A stretch of DNA of 64,000 bases from Bremia lactucae. Lineage: Eukaryota > Oomycota > Peronosporomycetes > Peronosporales > Peronosporaceae. Position 1 is the first letter of the stretch, and each line of letters opens with the position of its first letter. The translations under genes were made by a program, and so were the position numbers. The notes beneath the pieces are model-generated. The model had not been told where the DNA came from. It was given only the letters and a program-made list of their open reading frames with translations, and ran no database searches. The stretch covers positions 2,915,342 to 2,979,341 of the forward strand of contig NC_090617.1 of assembly GCF_004359215.1 (NCBI RefSeq), given 5' to 3'. Positions 20,930 through 31,928 of the stretch are shown piece by piece.

Positions 20930-22035
20930 GGTTCGGGAGGAGCCAATGAGAGCTGCGCAAGTCGTTGCTCACGTCTATGAAAGGGACCCTAAGCATTATA
21001 GTGAAGCTATGAAAGCTCGAAATGCGAAGGGTGGAAGATAGCAATGGCTGAAGAATTGAAGGCATTGAAAGATAATGGGGTGTGTGTATTAATTAAGCGA
21101 CCGCCCCACAGTAACGCTTTACACACTGAATGGGTGTAGAAGACGAAGACTGATTCGAATGGAGATATCGAACGATTAAAAGCCAGGCTTGTGGCATGTG
21201 GTACCGAGCAGGTATATGGAATTGATTATAAATTCGCTTTTGCTGCTGTTATGGATATGTCAACTTTTAAAGTGTTGCTGGCATTGGCGGCAACTTGGCT
21301 AGTTCCAGCCAAGCATGGAGATATTCCGAATGCCTACTTCAAAGCAGATAAAGAGCCAGGATTGAAGATATACCTCCATGTACCGCAGTCGATGAAATTG
21401 GATACTGAATTTTTTTAAAAAATGGGCGTCAAAGACAAACAAGAAGTTGTATTGGAATTACGAAAAAGTTCGTACGGCTTGAAACAAGCCGGGCGTCTAT
21501 GGAGCCAATTGCTACATAAAAAAAATTGAAAGAAGCAGGGTTTCGACAATGCATCTCAGATATGTGTCTTTATTGAAAACGCGACAATATTGGTATTGTT
21601 GTTGAAGGTGTATATGTGGATGATCTTCTGGCTACAGGTACAAGCTCAACGGCTGTAGAATATTTTTTCACTGGATTGAAGAGTTAATCCATCAAAGATC
21701 TGGGTCAAGTTAGCAAATTTTTCGGAATGCAAGTGAAATTCGAAGATGCTCAAGGTTATACCCTAGATAAGGAGGAGACTATCACGGAAATTTTGCGCGA
21801 GCATGGAATGCTGGAAGCAAACCCCACGCGTGCACCTATTGGCGCCGACTACTACGAAGTGGCAACAAGTCATAGAGCTAACCCAAGGATGGAGGACCCA
21901 CAATTCAGGATTTTCAATCACGTGTAGGATCTTTATTGCGGATATCGAGGTGTTCTAGACCTGATATAGCTTTCGCGGTTCACAAGGCTTTGAGACAGAC
22001 ACACAAGCCAAGCCTACAAGACTGGAACCTTGCGA
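20930..22035 (+). pseudogene. Copia-2 reverse transcriptase
   Basis: EELKALKDNGV, RLKARLVACGTEQ, LALAATWLVPAKHGDIPNAY, ELRKSSYGLKQAGRLW, catalytic YVDD near 21612-21623 and KDLGQVSKFFGMQV follow in the right order. About five stops or frame changes break them. After 21930 only scraps of the RNase H start remain (PDIAFAV-like near 21960), then the right repeat. Confidence 0.85.
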
Positions 22036-22040
22036 AAAGG

Positions 22041-22157
22041 CCTATAACAAAATTTAGAACAGGCTAATTAGTGTTCACAAGTAAGATTAAGATAATTAAT
22101 ATTCGTTTCCTATTTACTACTTCGTCAATAAGCTTCCTATTCTACACTAATTCAACA
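22041..22157 (+). repeat. Copia-2 right LTR remnant
   Basis: Partner of 18039-18155 in direct orientation, ending TTCAACA. It lies immediately after truncated pol, so RNase H, polypurine tract and probably the LTR start are deleted. Confidence 0.7.
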
Positions 22158-22409
22158 GGATGCACTTAAGTGACTCGTAAATGTTCACGGGCTGTTGAGT
22201 TTGAGTTACTTAACGCGTTATCGGATGATGGATTTAACATTGGCTCTTGTATAGAGTAAGCTAAGCTTGTAAAACCAATAAAACTTGAGAAAATTGGCGT
22301 TGTGGTCTCTATGAGGTGGGATGGCTCGACATCGAGAAAGCGGAGCGCTTCTAGATTCATCTTCGGTGCATAAAAATTCTTTTTAGGATGCTGAATTGGG
22401 AAAAGAGGC

Positions 22410-23040
22410 CTCCGGGCAGATCCTGCTAAGGTAAAAACCAGAGTTGATTGGCCGGTTCCTAAAATCCAATGGAACTTGCATATGTGGTTGGGCCTAGCCA
22501 ACTACACTTGCACAAGTTCAGCAAAAATTACGTTGATATGGCTCGGCCATTATCCATTCTTCTTCAGAAGAATACAGATTGGTGCCGGACAAGCACCAAA
22601 ATTGATGCTTTCAAAGCAGTTAAAAAGTCTCATTCATGCTTCGATTTTGGCTCTGCCAAATACTAATAGGCCTTTTAGTGTCGTCTATGACGAATCTGTT
22701 TTGCCATAGGCAGCACTCTGTTACGAACAGATGACGATGGACCGGAACGCATCATTAAGTTCAAGTCTAAACAGCTTAAAGTTGCAGAAAATATCGACAT
22801 TTTCATGACATACTTGCGATGAAGTATGCTGTAGTCAAATTTGGAGTATCAACTTGGCTCTAAGCCTTTTGTGATCCCTTTAGATCATGCATCTTTACCC
22901 ACCTCGACTAAGTCACCCCATCTCTCAAAAAAAATGGCCGATGGCTTTTTTTCTTTTCCGAATACAACTTTAAAAAAAAGTATAAGCCGGGAAAGCAAAA
23001 TAGTTTGGCTGAGGCATTGTCACGCCGCCCTGTTTATTAG
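22410..23040 (+). pseudogene. Gypsy-F copy 2: RT thumb and RNase H
   Basis: DPAKVKTRVDWPVPK and LHMWLGLANY mark the RT thumb. KFSKNYVDMARPLSILLQK, LALPNTNRPFSVV and SEYNF, KPGKQNSLAEALSRRP follow as RNase H and tether. Several frame changes. Upstream RT fingers and palm are gone. Confidence 0.78.
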
Positions 23041-23079
23041 CTCGCTCATGTGACAACCGTAATGTCGCCGATCACTGAT

Positions 23080-24240
23080 TGAATCCATTCGGCATATACC
23101 ACGAATGAACAGTGTAGGACTTTTCTATGCGCTCTTGGAAGCAAGAAATTTCAGAACTCAGAATTAAATTGTCGACTCGATTGAGTGCAAGTTAAATTTG
23201 ATTTTCTATCGACGAAGGGCTTATGTTCTATTCGACTGATGCCGCGGAGTTCCTGCGCATCGTAGGGTTTTAAGTATCATATCCTCTATGAGGCACACGA
23301 TACTGTTTTTAGTAGTCATGTCGGTCGAGAAAAGACTTACAGCTTCGTGAGCCCGATTTATTGTGGCCCAAACTCTAAAAATTGGAAAGCACCTATGTTC
23401 GCACATGCGAACTTGCCAACGGGCTAAGCCCTCGGCACATGCACATATGCAACGGCACCCCTTGCCAGCTTGCCCGTACCTACTGAGTGTTGAGAGTCCA
23501 TTCGGATGGGTTTTGTGTTTGGTCTACCAAAAGACATGGCGAATAATAGGGAAATCGTGGTCTATGTTACCGCTTTAGCAAAATGTCTCATTTAGCGGCT
23601 GTATCGGACACCATGTATGGTGGGGTATGTACAGCAAGGCTATTGATTTATCATATTTTTCGGCAAAAAGGGTTTCCAGTGGCAAATATTGTCGACATAG
23701 ACGCCCACTTCAAGGGTACGTTCTGGGAGTCGATCTTCCGAGTGCTTGGCTATGTCCACAGTGGATCACGGCAGACCGATGGTCAAGACGAGTGTGCTAA
23801 TCGCTTCGTTAAAGATGTTATGCGCAGTGTGTGATGTAACAGCAAAGCGCTGGAGCAGGATACTCCCGGTTGTTGAGTTTGCGTTAAACAATGCTGTGGC
23901 CTGTTCAGGCTCTACTCCGTTCTACCCAAGCGTTCCATTAACGCTACCACGACGTGATTCAGGGCTTGGTGGGTAAGAGATAGCCGATCCGCTTAGTGAT
24001 GTCAGCGCTGTCCCGTATAAGAAACATGTTAGCGAGTTTCTCTCAACGCGATTAAATGTCGTACGACATGTGCGGATAAAATGGCTGATAGCCAAGGCAA
24101 ACAAAATAGAAAGCGGATGCTTAAGGCAGAAGCTGTATTTATTTTCATGGGATAGGTGACCGAGTATTACTTAATGCTAAAAATCTACCTGCAAACGTAG
24201 CGAACCGCAACGTGCTGCCGTTCCTCCCTCGCTAATTATT
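23080..24240 (+). pseudogene. Gypsy-F copy 2: integrase
   Basis: The core third motif is RQTDGQDECANRFVKDVMRS (23770-23825), then KRWSRILPVVEFALNNAVA and STPFY. The tail keeps GKQNRKRMLKAEA. Earlier integrase is only scraps with many stops. The GPF end is not readable. Confidence 0.78.
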
Positions 24241-24299
24241 GAGCAAGCATTTCTCGAAGTGATCATTCATTCCTGGCGATACACATCATCACCATCAGT

Positions 24300-24690
24300 A
24301 GCTCTCTTGGCAAAGCGACCTATACCTGATGTTGACTTTAGCGTCACCAGAATTGTTGCCGTCGACGGAGTCATCACAAACGACTCCACACCAAAAGGAT
24401 CTGATGAGCTAAATAACGTCGTCAATACCTCTTTTGAATGTCACGTCAGATTTCTTTGGCTTGACGGACTCGGCCTTGGGCAAACCAGAGACCTTAACAG
24501 TGGTTATCGAGTCGGACGTAGACGCCGAATCGTAATAGCCACCTCTGATTGGAAAAGGATGTGACAATCTCCCCACAGTCGACGCATGAGCGTTTACTGA
24601 AACATTTGAATCACAAGAAGCTGCACGACTAAGTGCAGCTTCTTGTGATTCAAATGTTTCAGTGCTTTGCGGTTTCACAGGCTACGCGTT
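24300..24690 (-). pseudogene. AS-ORF of Gypsy-F copy 2 (antisense, partial)
   Basis: The minus strand reads EAALSRAASCDSNVSVNAHA, STVG and then a Ser/Thr-rich stretch to DVTFKRG. The same block is at 10500-10653 (VNVSVDATASTVGK). It converges on integrase, as in families A and B. Its first codons are disrupted by the fold-back at 24596-24663. Confidence 0.48.
24596..24663. repeat. Perfect fold-back: 31-bp inverted repeat, 6-nt spacer
   Basis: Left arm 24596-24626 and right arm 24633-24663 are exact reverse complements, separated by GACTAA. One arm is original AS-ORF sequence (VSVNA region); the other is an inverted duplicate inserted next to it. Confidence 0.95.
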
Positions 24691-24828
24691 CGGGCTATGT
24701 GCAAAAAAATGGTCAAATTGAAACAAAATTCAACAAGTGCAACTTACAGAGAAAGACACTATAATATGTGTTGTCACTCTACACTAGTCACTATAATGAA
24801 ATGTGGTTGGGGGGTATCACGGGATGTC

Positions 24829-24985
24829 CTGTTACAAAAATATTATTTCCGATAAGATAAATAATAAATATTATCTCCTATAAAAGGAAAATATTGAGAA
24901 GTAAAATTTATTATGTTCAGTAATTTTACTCAATATTTCCAAAATTCCCGTATCCGAAAATGATGAAGCAATAAAATAACAGGTT
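24829..24985. other. AT-rich repeat fragment
   Basis: 24831-24895 resembles 7454-7520. The stretch follows the Gypsy-F 3' region and may be decayed LTR. No gene. Confidence 0.4.
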
Positions 24986-24989
24986 TGTG

Positions 24990-25125
24990 ATTAATTGACC
25001 TAAGTTCCCCCCCCCGCCAATTGTTATGAGACAGAATTCTGCGGCGCGCAAGGAGGCACTCGTGCAGAGGAAGGGTACAAGTAGTTAAGAAGTCTTCGCT
25101 ATTAGAGGTCAATAGTACCTTCGAC
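24990..25125 (+). repeat. Gypsy-C leader or LTR fragment
   Basis: CCCCGCCAATTGTTAT and GCGCAAGGAGGC match 36386-36435 in the same window orientation, where they precede the Gypsy-C LTR end. The neighbouring protease block is on the minus strand, so this fragment is opposite in orientation to it. Confidence 0.5.
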
Positions 25126-25129
25126 CGCA

Positions 25130-25860
25130 GGTTTCTGGGGCCTTGTTGCCGCAAATTTTGGGGACATATTCCCATAAGTTTTATTTCTGGAGTATCACCC
25201 CAATTGCCTGTAGCTGTGGTTGTGCAACCACAGCGAAATCCTCTACGATCGACTCTCCAGGCATTTTCATTTTTTTTAAATTTGCTTGTTAAGCAAACAT
25301 CTTTGCTTCGTACCACTCGACTTATTCTAGAGGTCGAACTTTAACGCTTCTTATGCTTGTGCACAACCTTCGGGATCTAACTCTACAGTGTGATGGGTTT
25401 CACACTGAGGTCTTGTGCAGATGTGCAAACGACCGAATCACAAATGAGGCCATCGCACTCACTCGTAGGATATCCACACGCGTGTGGATGCTCCAAGACG
25501 TTTATCAGATGACCCTCTGATAAAAACGAGATACATGCGACGCCACGGCTTGATGCTGCCGGCTTATACATGGCTCGTACTCTCTGAGCCCTGGCAATAA
25601 CCCAAGGATGACATCAAAATTGTCATCTAAATTAAGTACGATGAAATCATGATCGTACTGTTTACCGTTTAACGTGTATTGAATATCAATCACACGTTTT
25701 TTTTACTGTAACAGATGCGCTTATTGCTAGAGCATTGTCATCTTCGCCAGAGGTATATCGCGCACAATGAATTTGAGTCTTAATTTCTCTAGCAATTGGC
25801 GTCGACTGAAATTGTTCGACGCCCTACAATCAATCTAAGTAGCTAAGAAGCTGTAGCTAC
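25130..25860 (-). pseudogene. Gypsy-C copy 3: protease C terminus and linker
   Basis: YTLNGKQYDHDFIVLNLDD, FDVILGLLPGLREYEPCIS and then SFYQRVI-type linker with CGYPTSECDGLICDSVVC. Protease and linker are colinear, as in 9250-9960. The catalytic motif is absent. Part of the linker is frame-shifted. Confidence 0.7.
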
Positions 25861-26020
25861 TAAAGGTGAATTCTAAGGCTTTGAGATAGGGGAACAGGAA
25901 AACTGTATTAAAATATTCAGTTTCTTCCATAACGATCTTCTATCTTCTGACTTATAGATAGTAATATAAAAGTATGCAACGCGCCTGCTTGCGCAACGCC
26001 TTATCGTGTCTTGTAACAAT
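25861..26020 (-). repeat. Gypsy-C LTR end fragment
   Basis: On the minus strand ATAGAAGATCGTTATGGAAG, then ATACAGTTTT and AAAGCCTTAGA align with 36455-36560. It abuts protease directly, so leader and gag are deleted. Confidence 0.5.
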
Positions 26021-26360
26021 TAGCGAGGTGAATTTAAGTTTAAATCGACCAATCAAAAGAACTAATGTCGTATTGCGTCAACATATTTAAATTTGGCAAT
26101 ATTGCAACTATCCAGCCAAAATAAATAGAGATAATAACTTGTACTTCTTTAACTTTTTCTCTCATAGGAACACCGTTATAATATAAGCTAACAATTTCAA
26201 AATCTAAAAAAAATCTAGGTTTCTATTTGTAAGATGTACTAATTGTTACCTCAGATTAAGGGGATCATTATCCAGCCCTACCTTTTTTAAATCAGCCCAC
26301 CTATTATTTATTAATACATTAATCGAAAGTCTTGGCTTCTAATTGGTCAGGAGCAAAGTG
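26021..26360. other. No recognisable gene
   Basis: AT-rich sequence between the Gypsy-C LTR piece and the Gypsy-B gag fragment. Nothing supported. Confidence 0.4.
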
Positions 26361-27032
26361 GTTTCGGTAACGTAGCAGGATGCTCCACCGGATCGAATTA
26401 CAAAAGGAACCATCGACCTGTTCAAGAACATCAGTGGGTATGCATTACCTGGTACCATCGCGGCCCTCATGCGATCCTTGCGTGCTGTTCAAACGACGCT
26501 TATGGACGTCATCGCTGAGCGCAAGATTGGAGATAAAATTGGTCATCCCGCTGTCGTCCTCAATGAGCTGGGCGACACCGCATTGTTCCACGGCTAAAAC
26601 TCAGTGGACAATCGTGTGCGCCGCAGTTCCATCGAACTTGGGCGGGTCCATCCGATGGGGCCTCGGCTGATGCGGCCGGGCAGAGAGCATCTCAAGATTC
26701 CTGTTGAGGGCCTCTCTCCGAGCCTGCACATGCCTCAGCTCACCCTGAGTCGGAGTGACGGACTCCGCCGCAGTATGGTCTGTGCCTCGGACGCGGCCCT
26801 CCGCTGTCCGAGCAAGAATGCCTCAAATTGCTCCAACTGAGCAACATGTTGCTCAGGAGGACTACCCAGGAGCCTGGCCAGGGCTTGTTCACCAAGTTCG
26901 TGCGCCATTAGCCCTGCCACCTTCCGATGATGTTCGGAGAGGTGGGGAAAATGAGCCCAATCAATGTTGAGGCTCAACCTCACGTACACACACAGAGATG
27001 CGGGTCGTGGGAAGGATTTCAAGTGCTACCAC
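26361..27032 (-). pseudogene. Gypsy-B copy 5: primer-binding site and Gag N-terminal half
   Basis: Next to the LTR, the minus strand has TGTGGTAGCACTTGAAATCC (27013-27032), the primer-binding site. The frame following reads SFPRPASLCVYVRLSLNIDW, LSEHHRKVAGLMAHELGEQA and LEQFEAFLLGQ. It then passes, after a frameshift, into DPPKFDG-type Gag core and is cut at about 26361. No ATG is seen at the likely Gag start. This normal layout reveals the inverted copy at 62826-63037. Confidence 0.75.
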
Positions 27033-27033
27033 A

Positions 27034-27551
27034 TGTAGGCGGGCACGTCGTAATGCGGCCACGCTCTACTTAGCACACACCCTAGCACAGCGAGGAAGCG
27101 GTTTGCACCTGCTTCTCTTGCGTGCAGGGAGGTAGTTGTGGTGGGCGCGCAAGCGACCTCACCCAACACACTAAGAACTCTGGTAAAGTGTCATCACGGA
27201 AGCAGTAATCCGGCTACTCGTGCGGAGTAGTTTTCAACCTGATTTATATTTAATCGTATCAAATATAAATACCTTTTTTATCAATCAAAAATTTCATCTC
27301 GGTAGATAACACTTAATATGTATTGCGAGCGTATCTTTCGAGATACCTCGTGTAACGAATGACGCTAGCCGTCATCCCTCCTAATGTGAACGCACCCATG
27401 CGCATCACATATACAAGGGTTGGTCATAAATGTGCACCACACCCGAGTGTTGGGTCTAATTACTATAATTTAGAAATTGACCTTCCCATGAAGTACACCA
27501 AGTGCACTTAACGGGAACTGTGTAACATTAGGGCAACTTTAGCCCGTTACA
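27034..27551 (-). repeat. Gypsy-B copy 5: 5' LTR
   Basis: The 518-bp LTR has TGTAGGCGGGCACG at its left and TTTAGCCCGTTACA at its right. The minus-strand element starts here, because primer-binding site and gag lie to the left. Confidence 0.87.
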
Positions 27552-27930
27552 AAAAGGCGTACGGAATCTCCACCACCGTCGCGGCAACAAAATGCCACAA
27601 AGCTGGATAAGTTTGCGATGCATGCTCGCGATAAAATCATTCAATCTTTTGAAGCAATTGGAATGACACTGATTAAACTAAGAAATGACATTATATAAAT
27701 GCGCGGCGCAGTTCGTATACGCAACGTATATATATAACGAATACAATGCCAAGAATTAGATAGACGAAAAATCGGGTCTGTGAAGCTGTGCGCCAATACA
27801 GGCGGTAGAAGCGCTAGAGCAGGATTTCGGCCCGAATAATCTTTGTTGCAGAGCGCTTGCCGCCATAAGTCAATTTAGCAAACTATTTCGATGAACTAGT
27901 CGCACCCTCACAATTTCAATTTGACAACAA
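27552..27930. other. No recognisable gene
   Basis: Flank between the Gypsy-B LTR and the ABCG fragment. It contains a short TATATATA run. Nothing supported. Confidence 0.4.
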
Positions 27931-27934
27931 CACT

Positions 27935-28517
27935 TCATTGTTCTTTTTTTTTCAACTGGAAAACTCTCACAAAATCTGTCCTGTTACCGTTGTTGTTGCC
28001 ACTCATGTCTTCCAGCTCCGCCGTACCGTCGAATGACTTAAAGTACAAAATCACCGCACTCGCGTTCTTTCCAAGCTCACCGGCATAAACGGTCTCACTA
28101 CCACTCTTTATATGTAGCAAATTGTCGAAAACATTGAAGACTTCAGGATATGGCTGAGAAATCGTGCACACAATTGTACGTTCAATGTTTACTATCCTTG
28201 CGAACACCATCCATAATAATCTTCGCAGAACGCGCATCCAGACCACTTGTCGGCTCTTCTAGGAGCAGTACATTTGGATCAGCAGTGAGCTCCACGCCGA
28301 TTGTCAATCGCTTCATCTGCTCCACCGAGCTGCCACGGATGATCTGATTTGCAACTGGGCGCAAATCTAGCAAATCGAGACATTCGATGACCAAATCGTA
28401 CTTGTTATTATCGGACACGTCGGCAACTTGACACAGGAACGCACTCAATGGATCGACGGATAGCGAGATCGGTCGAGGGAAATCCACTAAGTGAAATTTG
28501 GCCGTGTGGTACGCCAT
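27935..28517 (-). pseudogene. PDR-type ABCG transporter, nucleotide-binding domain fragment
   Basis: The minus strand carries the ABCG signature SSVEQMKRLTIGVELTADP, then Walker B VLLLEEPTSGLDA (usual Asp now Glu) and SAKIIMDGVRK. A frameshift near 28190 leads to RTIVCTISQP, where the switch His of TIHQP is Ser, then EVFNVFDNLLHIKSGSETVY and AGELGK. Full transporters exceed 1200 residues and export drugs or lipids; only about 190 codons remain and no membrane domain. It is joined to Gypsy-B at about 28520. Confidence 0.85.
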
Positions 28518-28529
28518 GTCGCACCTACG

Positions 28530-28650
28530 CTAGGTAAGACCTTCAAGTGAGCTTACCCGTTGGCGCAAATCCTTCACATGCCGTGGGATTGGCCATTCCT
28601 TTGCCGATGTTAACTTGTATGGATCTGCTTGTACACCATGTGTACCTACG
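28530..28650 (-). pseudogene. Gypsy-B RT thumb scrap, opposite to the neighbouring copy
   Basis: The minus strand reads GTHGVQADPYKLTSAKEWP and PRHVKDLRQ, matching RT at 59960-60060. From 28655 the plus strand reads Gypsy-B Gag, so the two pieces meet in inverted orientation. Confidence 0.75.
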
Positions 28651-28654
28651 GCGC

Positions 28655-29220
28655 TTATGGCGAACAGAAAGGCGTTTTCTACATGGGCGATCTTCAAGGA
28701 AAATATTTGTGCCATTTACCAGCCTCCGAACAACGAAGTGTTGCTTCAGGCGCGCTTCTTTGGAGTGCGACAGGCGAAGCGATCTCTGCAAGAGTATGTG
28801 CAAGAGATGCGCTCGCTGTCGGTGTCCATTACCGTAAGTCCGATTCCGGAGCACATAAAGGTGCCCACTTTTATGAACCCACCACGGCATGGCTCATCGC
28901 GACAGGACCTTTTCAGAAGGTGCCGTCGACGGTGGAAGAGGCAATCCAAATTGCCTTGGTTGAGGAGCAATCATACAACAGTGCCTCGGCAACAGCTTGG
29001 TATAAGCCGTCGGCCGAGAGGACAGATGCCACTCCTATGGATTTGGGCAATGCAGACATGGTCTGTCTTAAATGCGGCAAGCGGCCATATGATGTCTCGC
29101 TGCTATGCCAGGGTCCCTGCTGGAGCAAAGATGTCCAGCAAGAGGACTCCCTACCCAAAGGGCGATGGCATAATCCAGCGTGCGAGACGCATGAGTTCTG
29201 CATCGACCACTAAGGGGTCG
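28655..29220 (+). pseudogene. Gypsy-B copy 1: Gag
   Basis: FSTWAIFKENICAIYQPPNN, LLQARFFGVRQAKRSLQEYV and then, after a frameshift near 28870, VPSTVEEAIQIALVEEQSYN and DATPMDLGNADMVCLKCGKR. The CCHC knuckle is split by a second frameshift, its last part (GHMMSRC) being in another frame. The Gag N terminus is missing. Confidence 0.82.
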
Positions 29221-29339
29221 GGAAATGCAGGAGCGCAGTAGGTGTGGGATGCCCTCCTGACGCGGACTCTGAAGCTGCCCCTTAGATCAGAGTTGTGGAT
29301 CAAATTGGTTGCATAGTTCCTGAGGTCTCGAAATTTCGG

Positions 29340-29874
29340 ACCTCAACCCTGCTGGTCTATAGCGCTCATGTAAGAGGCTATGACCAGGTGATGACCCTCC
29401 TAGTAATTTCGGGTGCATCACAAAAATTTTGTAAAACTCGCGGCTCTAAGAAAGAGACCGGCGATGTTTGAGTCACTTTGCCAGGATAGTAAGCGAGAAG
29501 AGGCGACCGTTCGTTTAGCGAACGGCGCGCTCATTAAGTCTGAGGGAGTTCAGGTAGAACTCGCCTTCGGATTTAGTGACTTCTCTTCTAAAGAGAAGTT
29601 CACAGTGCTAGGAATGGAGAGTCCGTATGACCTCGTCCTAGGCATGCCATGGTTGGCAAAGTACCAACCATGGATAGACTGGCGTACACGCACAGTTGCG
29701 AGCTCTACGCAGGACACCGGAAAGGTTGTGCTCCTGCGAGAAGCCTATGCAACTGATGTCGTGTCGAACGCAGTTGTGGGTGCGTTAACGGGATGTCAAA
29801 CGTCACCGATTCCTACCCAGCTCGTTGAGACTGAGGTAGTGAATAGGACGATGACAAGTAGTCATGTGTCCTAA
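29340..29874 (+). pseudogene. Gypsy-B copy 1: protease
   Basis: At the active site the sequence is LLVISGASQKF, where the catalytic Asp of DSGAS is Ile, so the enzyme is dead. It continues RLANGALIKSEGVQVELAF, VLGMESPYDLVLGMPWLAKY and QPWIDW. The 154-codon frame at 29413-29874 is open. Confidence 0.8.
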
Positions 29875-30300
29875 TGTCCTGCACAGAGCCAAAAACCTGT
29901 GACACTAGACGGCGAGCTGACGGAAAGTCATGCGTCGCATATATCGGCACAGTGCCTAGAGCCTGGTGCGTTTGGAACGGGTGCGTTAGCCAGGAGTGCA
30001 ACAGTATCCGCTTCCCGGAAAAAGGTCGTGGTGACTCGAAGAACGAGTACCCGACAGAGTAGGACGTTAAAAGGCACGTCTAAACGAGTGACCTTTGGAT
30101 CAGTCTTTAATAAAGAGGACGGGCCTTCGAACGTGGTGTTCGAGGCCGTCAAAAACGAAATTGCGGAGCATCCTCAGTTGAGGTGCTCCGGCAAGTCTTT
30201 AAATCTGCCGAGCAGATAGTAAATCTCCCGGAAATGTCGTGGAATCTGCTCCTTGCCGAATAAAATGAAACTAAGATCCATAAAATAGTCGCACCAGTTC
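29875..30300 (+). pseudogene. Gypsy-B copy 1: protease-RT linker
   Basis: An Ala/Ser/Arg-rich linker (ISAQCLEPGAFGTGALARSA, TVSASRKKVVVTRRTS, KRVTFGSVFNKEDGPSNVV) is colinear with the protease. It matches the minus-strand linker at 61050-61280. No catalytic motif. Confidence 0.6.
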
Positions 30301-30309
30301 CAGAAGAGA

Positions 30310-30755
30310 ACTTGGTGGACTGTTGCTCGTCGTCCACAATGGACGAGAGCGTTTTAGAAACGGACAAAAAGAAGTGGTTTGCTGCTCAAGGCTTGGATGC
30401 CATGAGAAACAGTCCGTCCTTTGAGGTAATGTGGAAACATCGCGATGTGTTCCCAGAAGAAGTGCCGAGCCATCTACCAGCTGATAGGGGCATCGCGCAC
30501 GAGATTGTTCTCGAACCTGGCACCAAGTATTGTGTGACCAGGCAATGGCCGTTGCCGAGTGAACAAGTCGATTATATCGATGAGTTCTTCGACAAGCGAG
30601 CCAAGGCGCGACATATGCGTGAGAGCAAATCGAATCACTGCAGCCCGACCTTTTGTGTGCGTAACGCCACAGGTATGAGGCGCGTGGTCCATGCTTACAA
30701 TAAGCTGAACACGGCGACCATACCGGCGAAACGCCAATCCCGAGGAAAGATATCT
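30310..30755 (+). pseudogene. Gypsy-B copy 1: RT N terminus
   Basis: DRGIAHEIVLEPGTKYCVTR, QWPLPSEQVDYIDEFF, SNHCSPTFCVRNATG and VVHAYNKLNTATIPAK form the RT fingers. At about 30755 the frame jumps into integrase, so the RT palm with the catalytic Asp pair, RNase H and integrase N terminus are deleted. Confidence 0.85.
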
Positions 30756-31928
30756 TGTTGAACTCCATGGGATGGAAGTCAGTAAGTCTGGACTTCATGT
30801 TTGGCATGCCGCCCGATCATAAGGGTCGGACAGGGCTATCCGTCTTTGTAGACAGACTGAGCAAAATAGTGCATTTAGCATCGTGTAGGACATCGATCAC
30901 AGGCAAGGAGGCTGCTCTCTTTTTCCTGGATCATGTTTACCGACTACACGGGATGCCCGAGTATATAGTATGAGACCGGGATCCTCGTTTTACGTCTGGT
31001 TTTAGGAGACATGTGTTCGAGCTGCTAAATAGCAAGCTCCACACGTCGACCGCAGATCATCCTCAGACCGATGGCCAAATAGAACGTGCCAACCGGGTCG
31101 TGGCGGATGTCTTGCGCGCTATAGCAACTCCCAAAGAATGGAGCAAGCAATTGTCTTTTGTGGAGTTCTCTATAAATAACAGTGTCCACGCCAGTACGGG
31201 TGAGACACCATTTTTTATTAGTGGGCTGCGCCATAATCGGACGCCAGTCTCGTTTGTGCGCAGCCCAAGTCTTAGTGGGGGGAGGGCCCCTCACTATGCT
31301 CGGTGCGGAAGAGGGACATAGTTTCGTCAATATGACGATGCCCCATGAGGGTATCATCTTAACGACTAAAACTTGCCCTAGTGACCCTGCCAGTTTAGCA
31401 GTGGTCAATAAAATTTCGCTTTATGACCGACCTCTTGGCGGTATCATAGGCGAGTTTGATGCTAAAAGCATTAGCGAGGCTCAACGCTTTATGGATAAGC
31501 GATTAGCCATCACGCGTAAAGTCCGTGACGCAATGGCAAGCGCACAGGAAAGCAAAAAGAATATGTGGACTGAAATGTTCGCAAAAATAATGAACACTTT
31601 AGAGTGGGTGAAAAAGTACTATTACGTACTGCTACCCTACCTAAAAATGCAATTTTTGTACTACCTGGAAGTACCACGAAGTTGTTGCCGCGTTTCATTG
31701 GGCCCTTAACGGTGGTAGAAGAGGTTGGAGACCGTATACGAAGACGCACCCCGTATTTACGTGGGTCGTCTGAAACGGTATGTAGACCCAAATGAGGTCA
31801 CATATCCCCATCTGTCAAAGAGGACCGATGGTGACACCGACTGTGAGTCGAGCGTCGTTCGGGTGAGGGAGGCGGTGAAGGCGAAAAGCTATCAAACCGA
31901 CGCCTTCCACAACGAACAGGACTTGTAG
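30756..31928 (+). pseudogene. Gypsy-B copy 1: integrase
   Basis: SVSLDFMFGMPPDHKGRTGL has the first core Asp. DRDPRFTSGFRRHVFELLN has the second, after a stop at 30972. TADHPQTDGQIERANRVVAD holds the Glu. FSINNSVHAST and, in shifted frames, RFIGPLTVVEEVGDR and YVGRLKRYVDPNEVTYP form the C-terminal GPF domain. Three or more frameshifts. Confidence 0.87.

Larger units (their letters stand above)
18039..22157 (+). mobile_element. Copia-2, Ty1/Copia retrotransposon, plus strand
   Basis: The order is left repeat (18039-18155), gag, zinc knuckle, protease, integrase, RT, right repeat (22041-22157). RNase H and the 3' end of the interior are missing. Many stops. It is related to but clearly distinct from Copia-1, with different LTRs. 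Confidence 0.85.

Noticed and set aside
22166..22501. 111-codon minus-strand ORF
   Set aside because: Antisense to the Gypsy-F RT thumb. Unlike AS-ORF it is not repeated elsewhere and does not start near an LTR.
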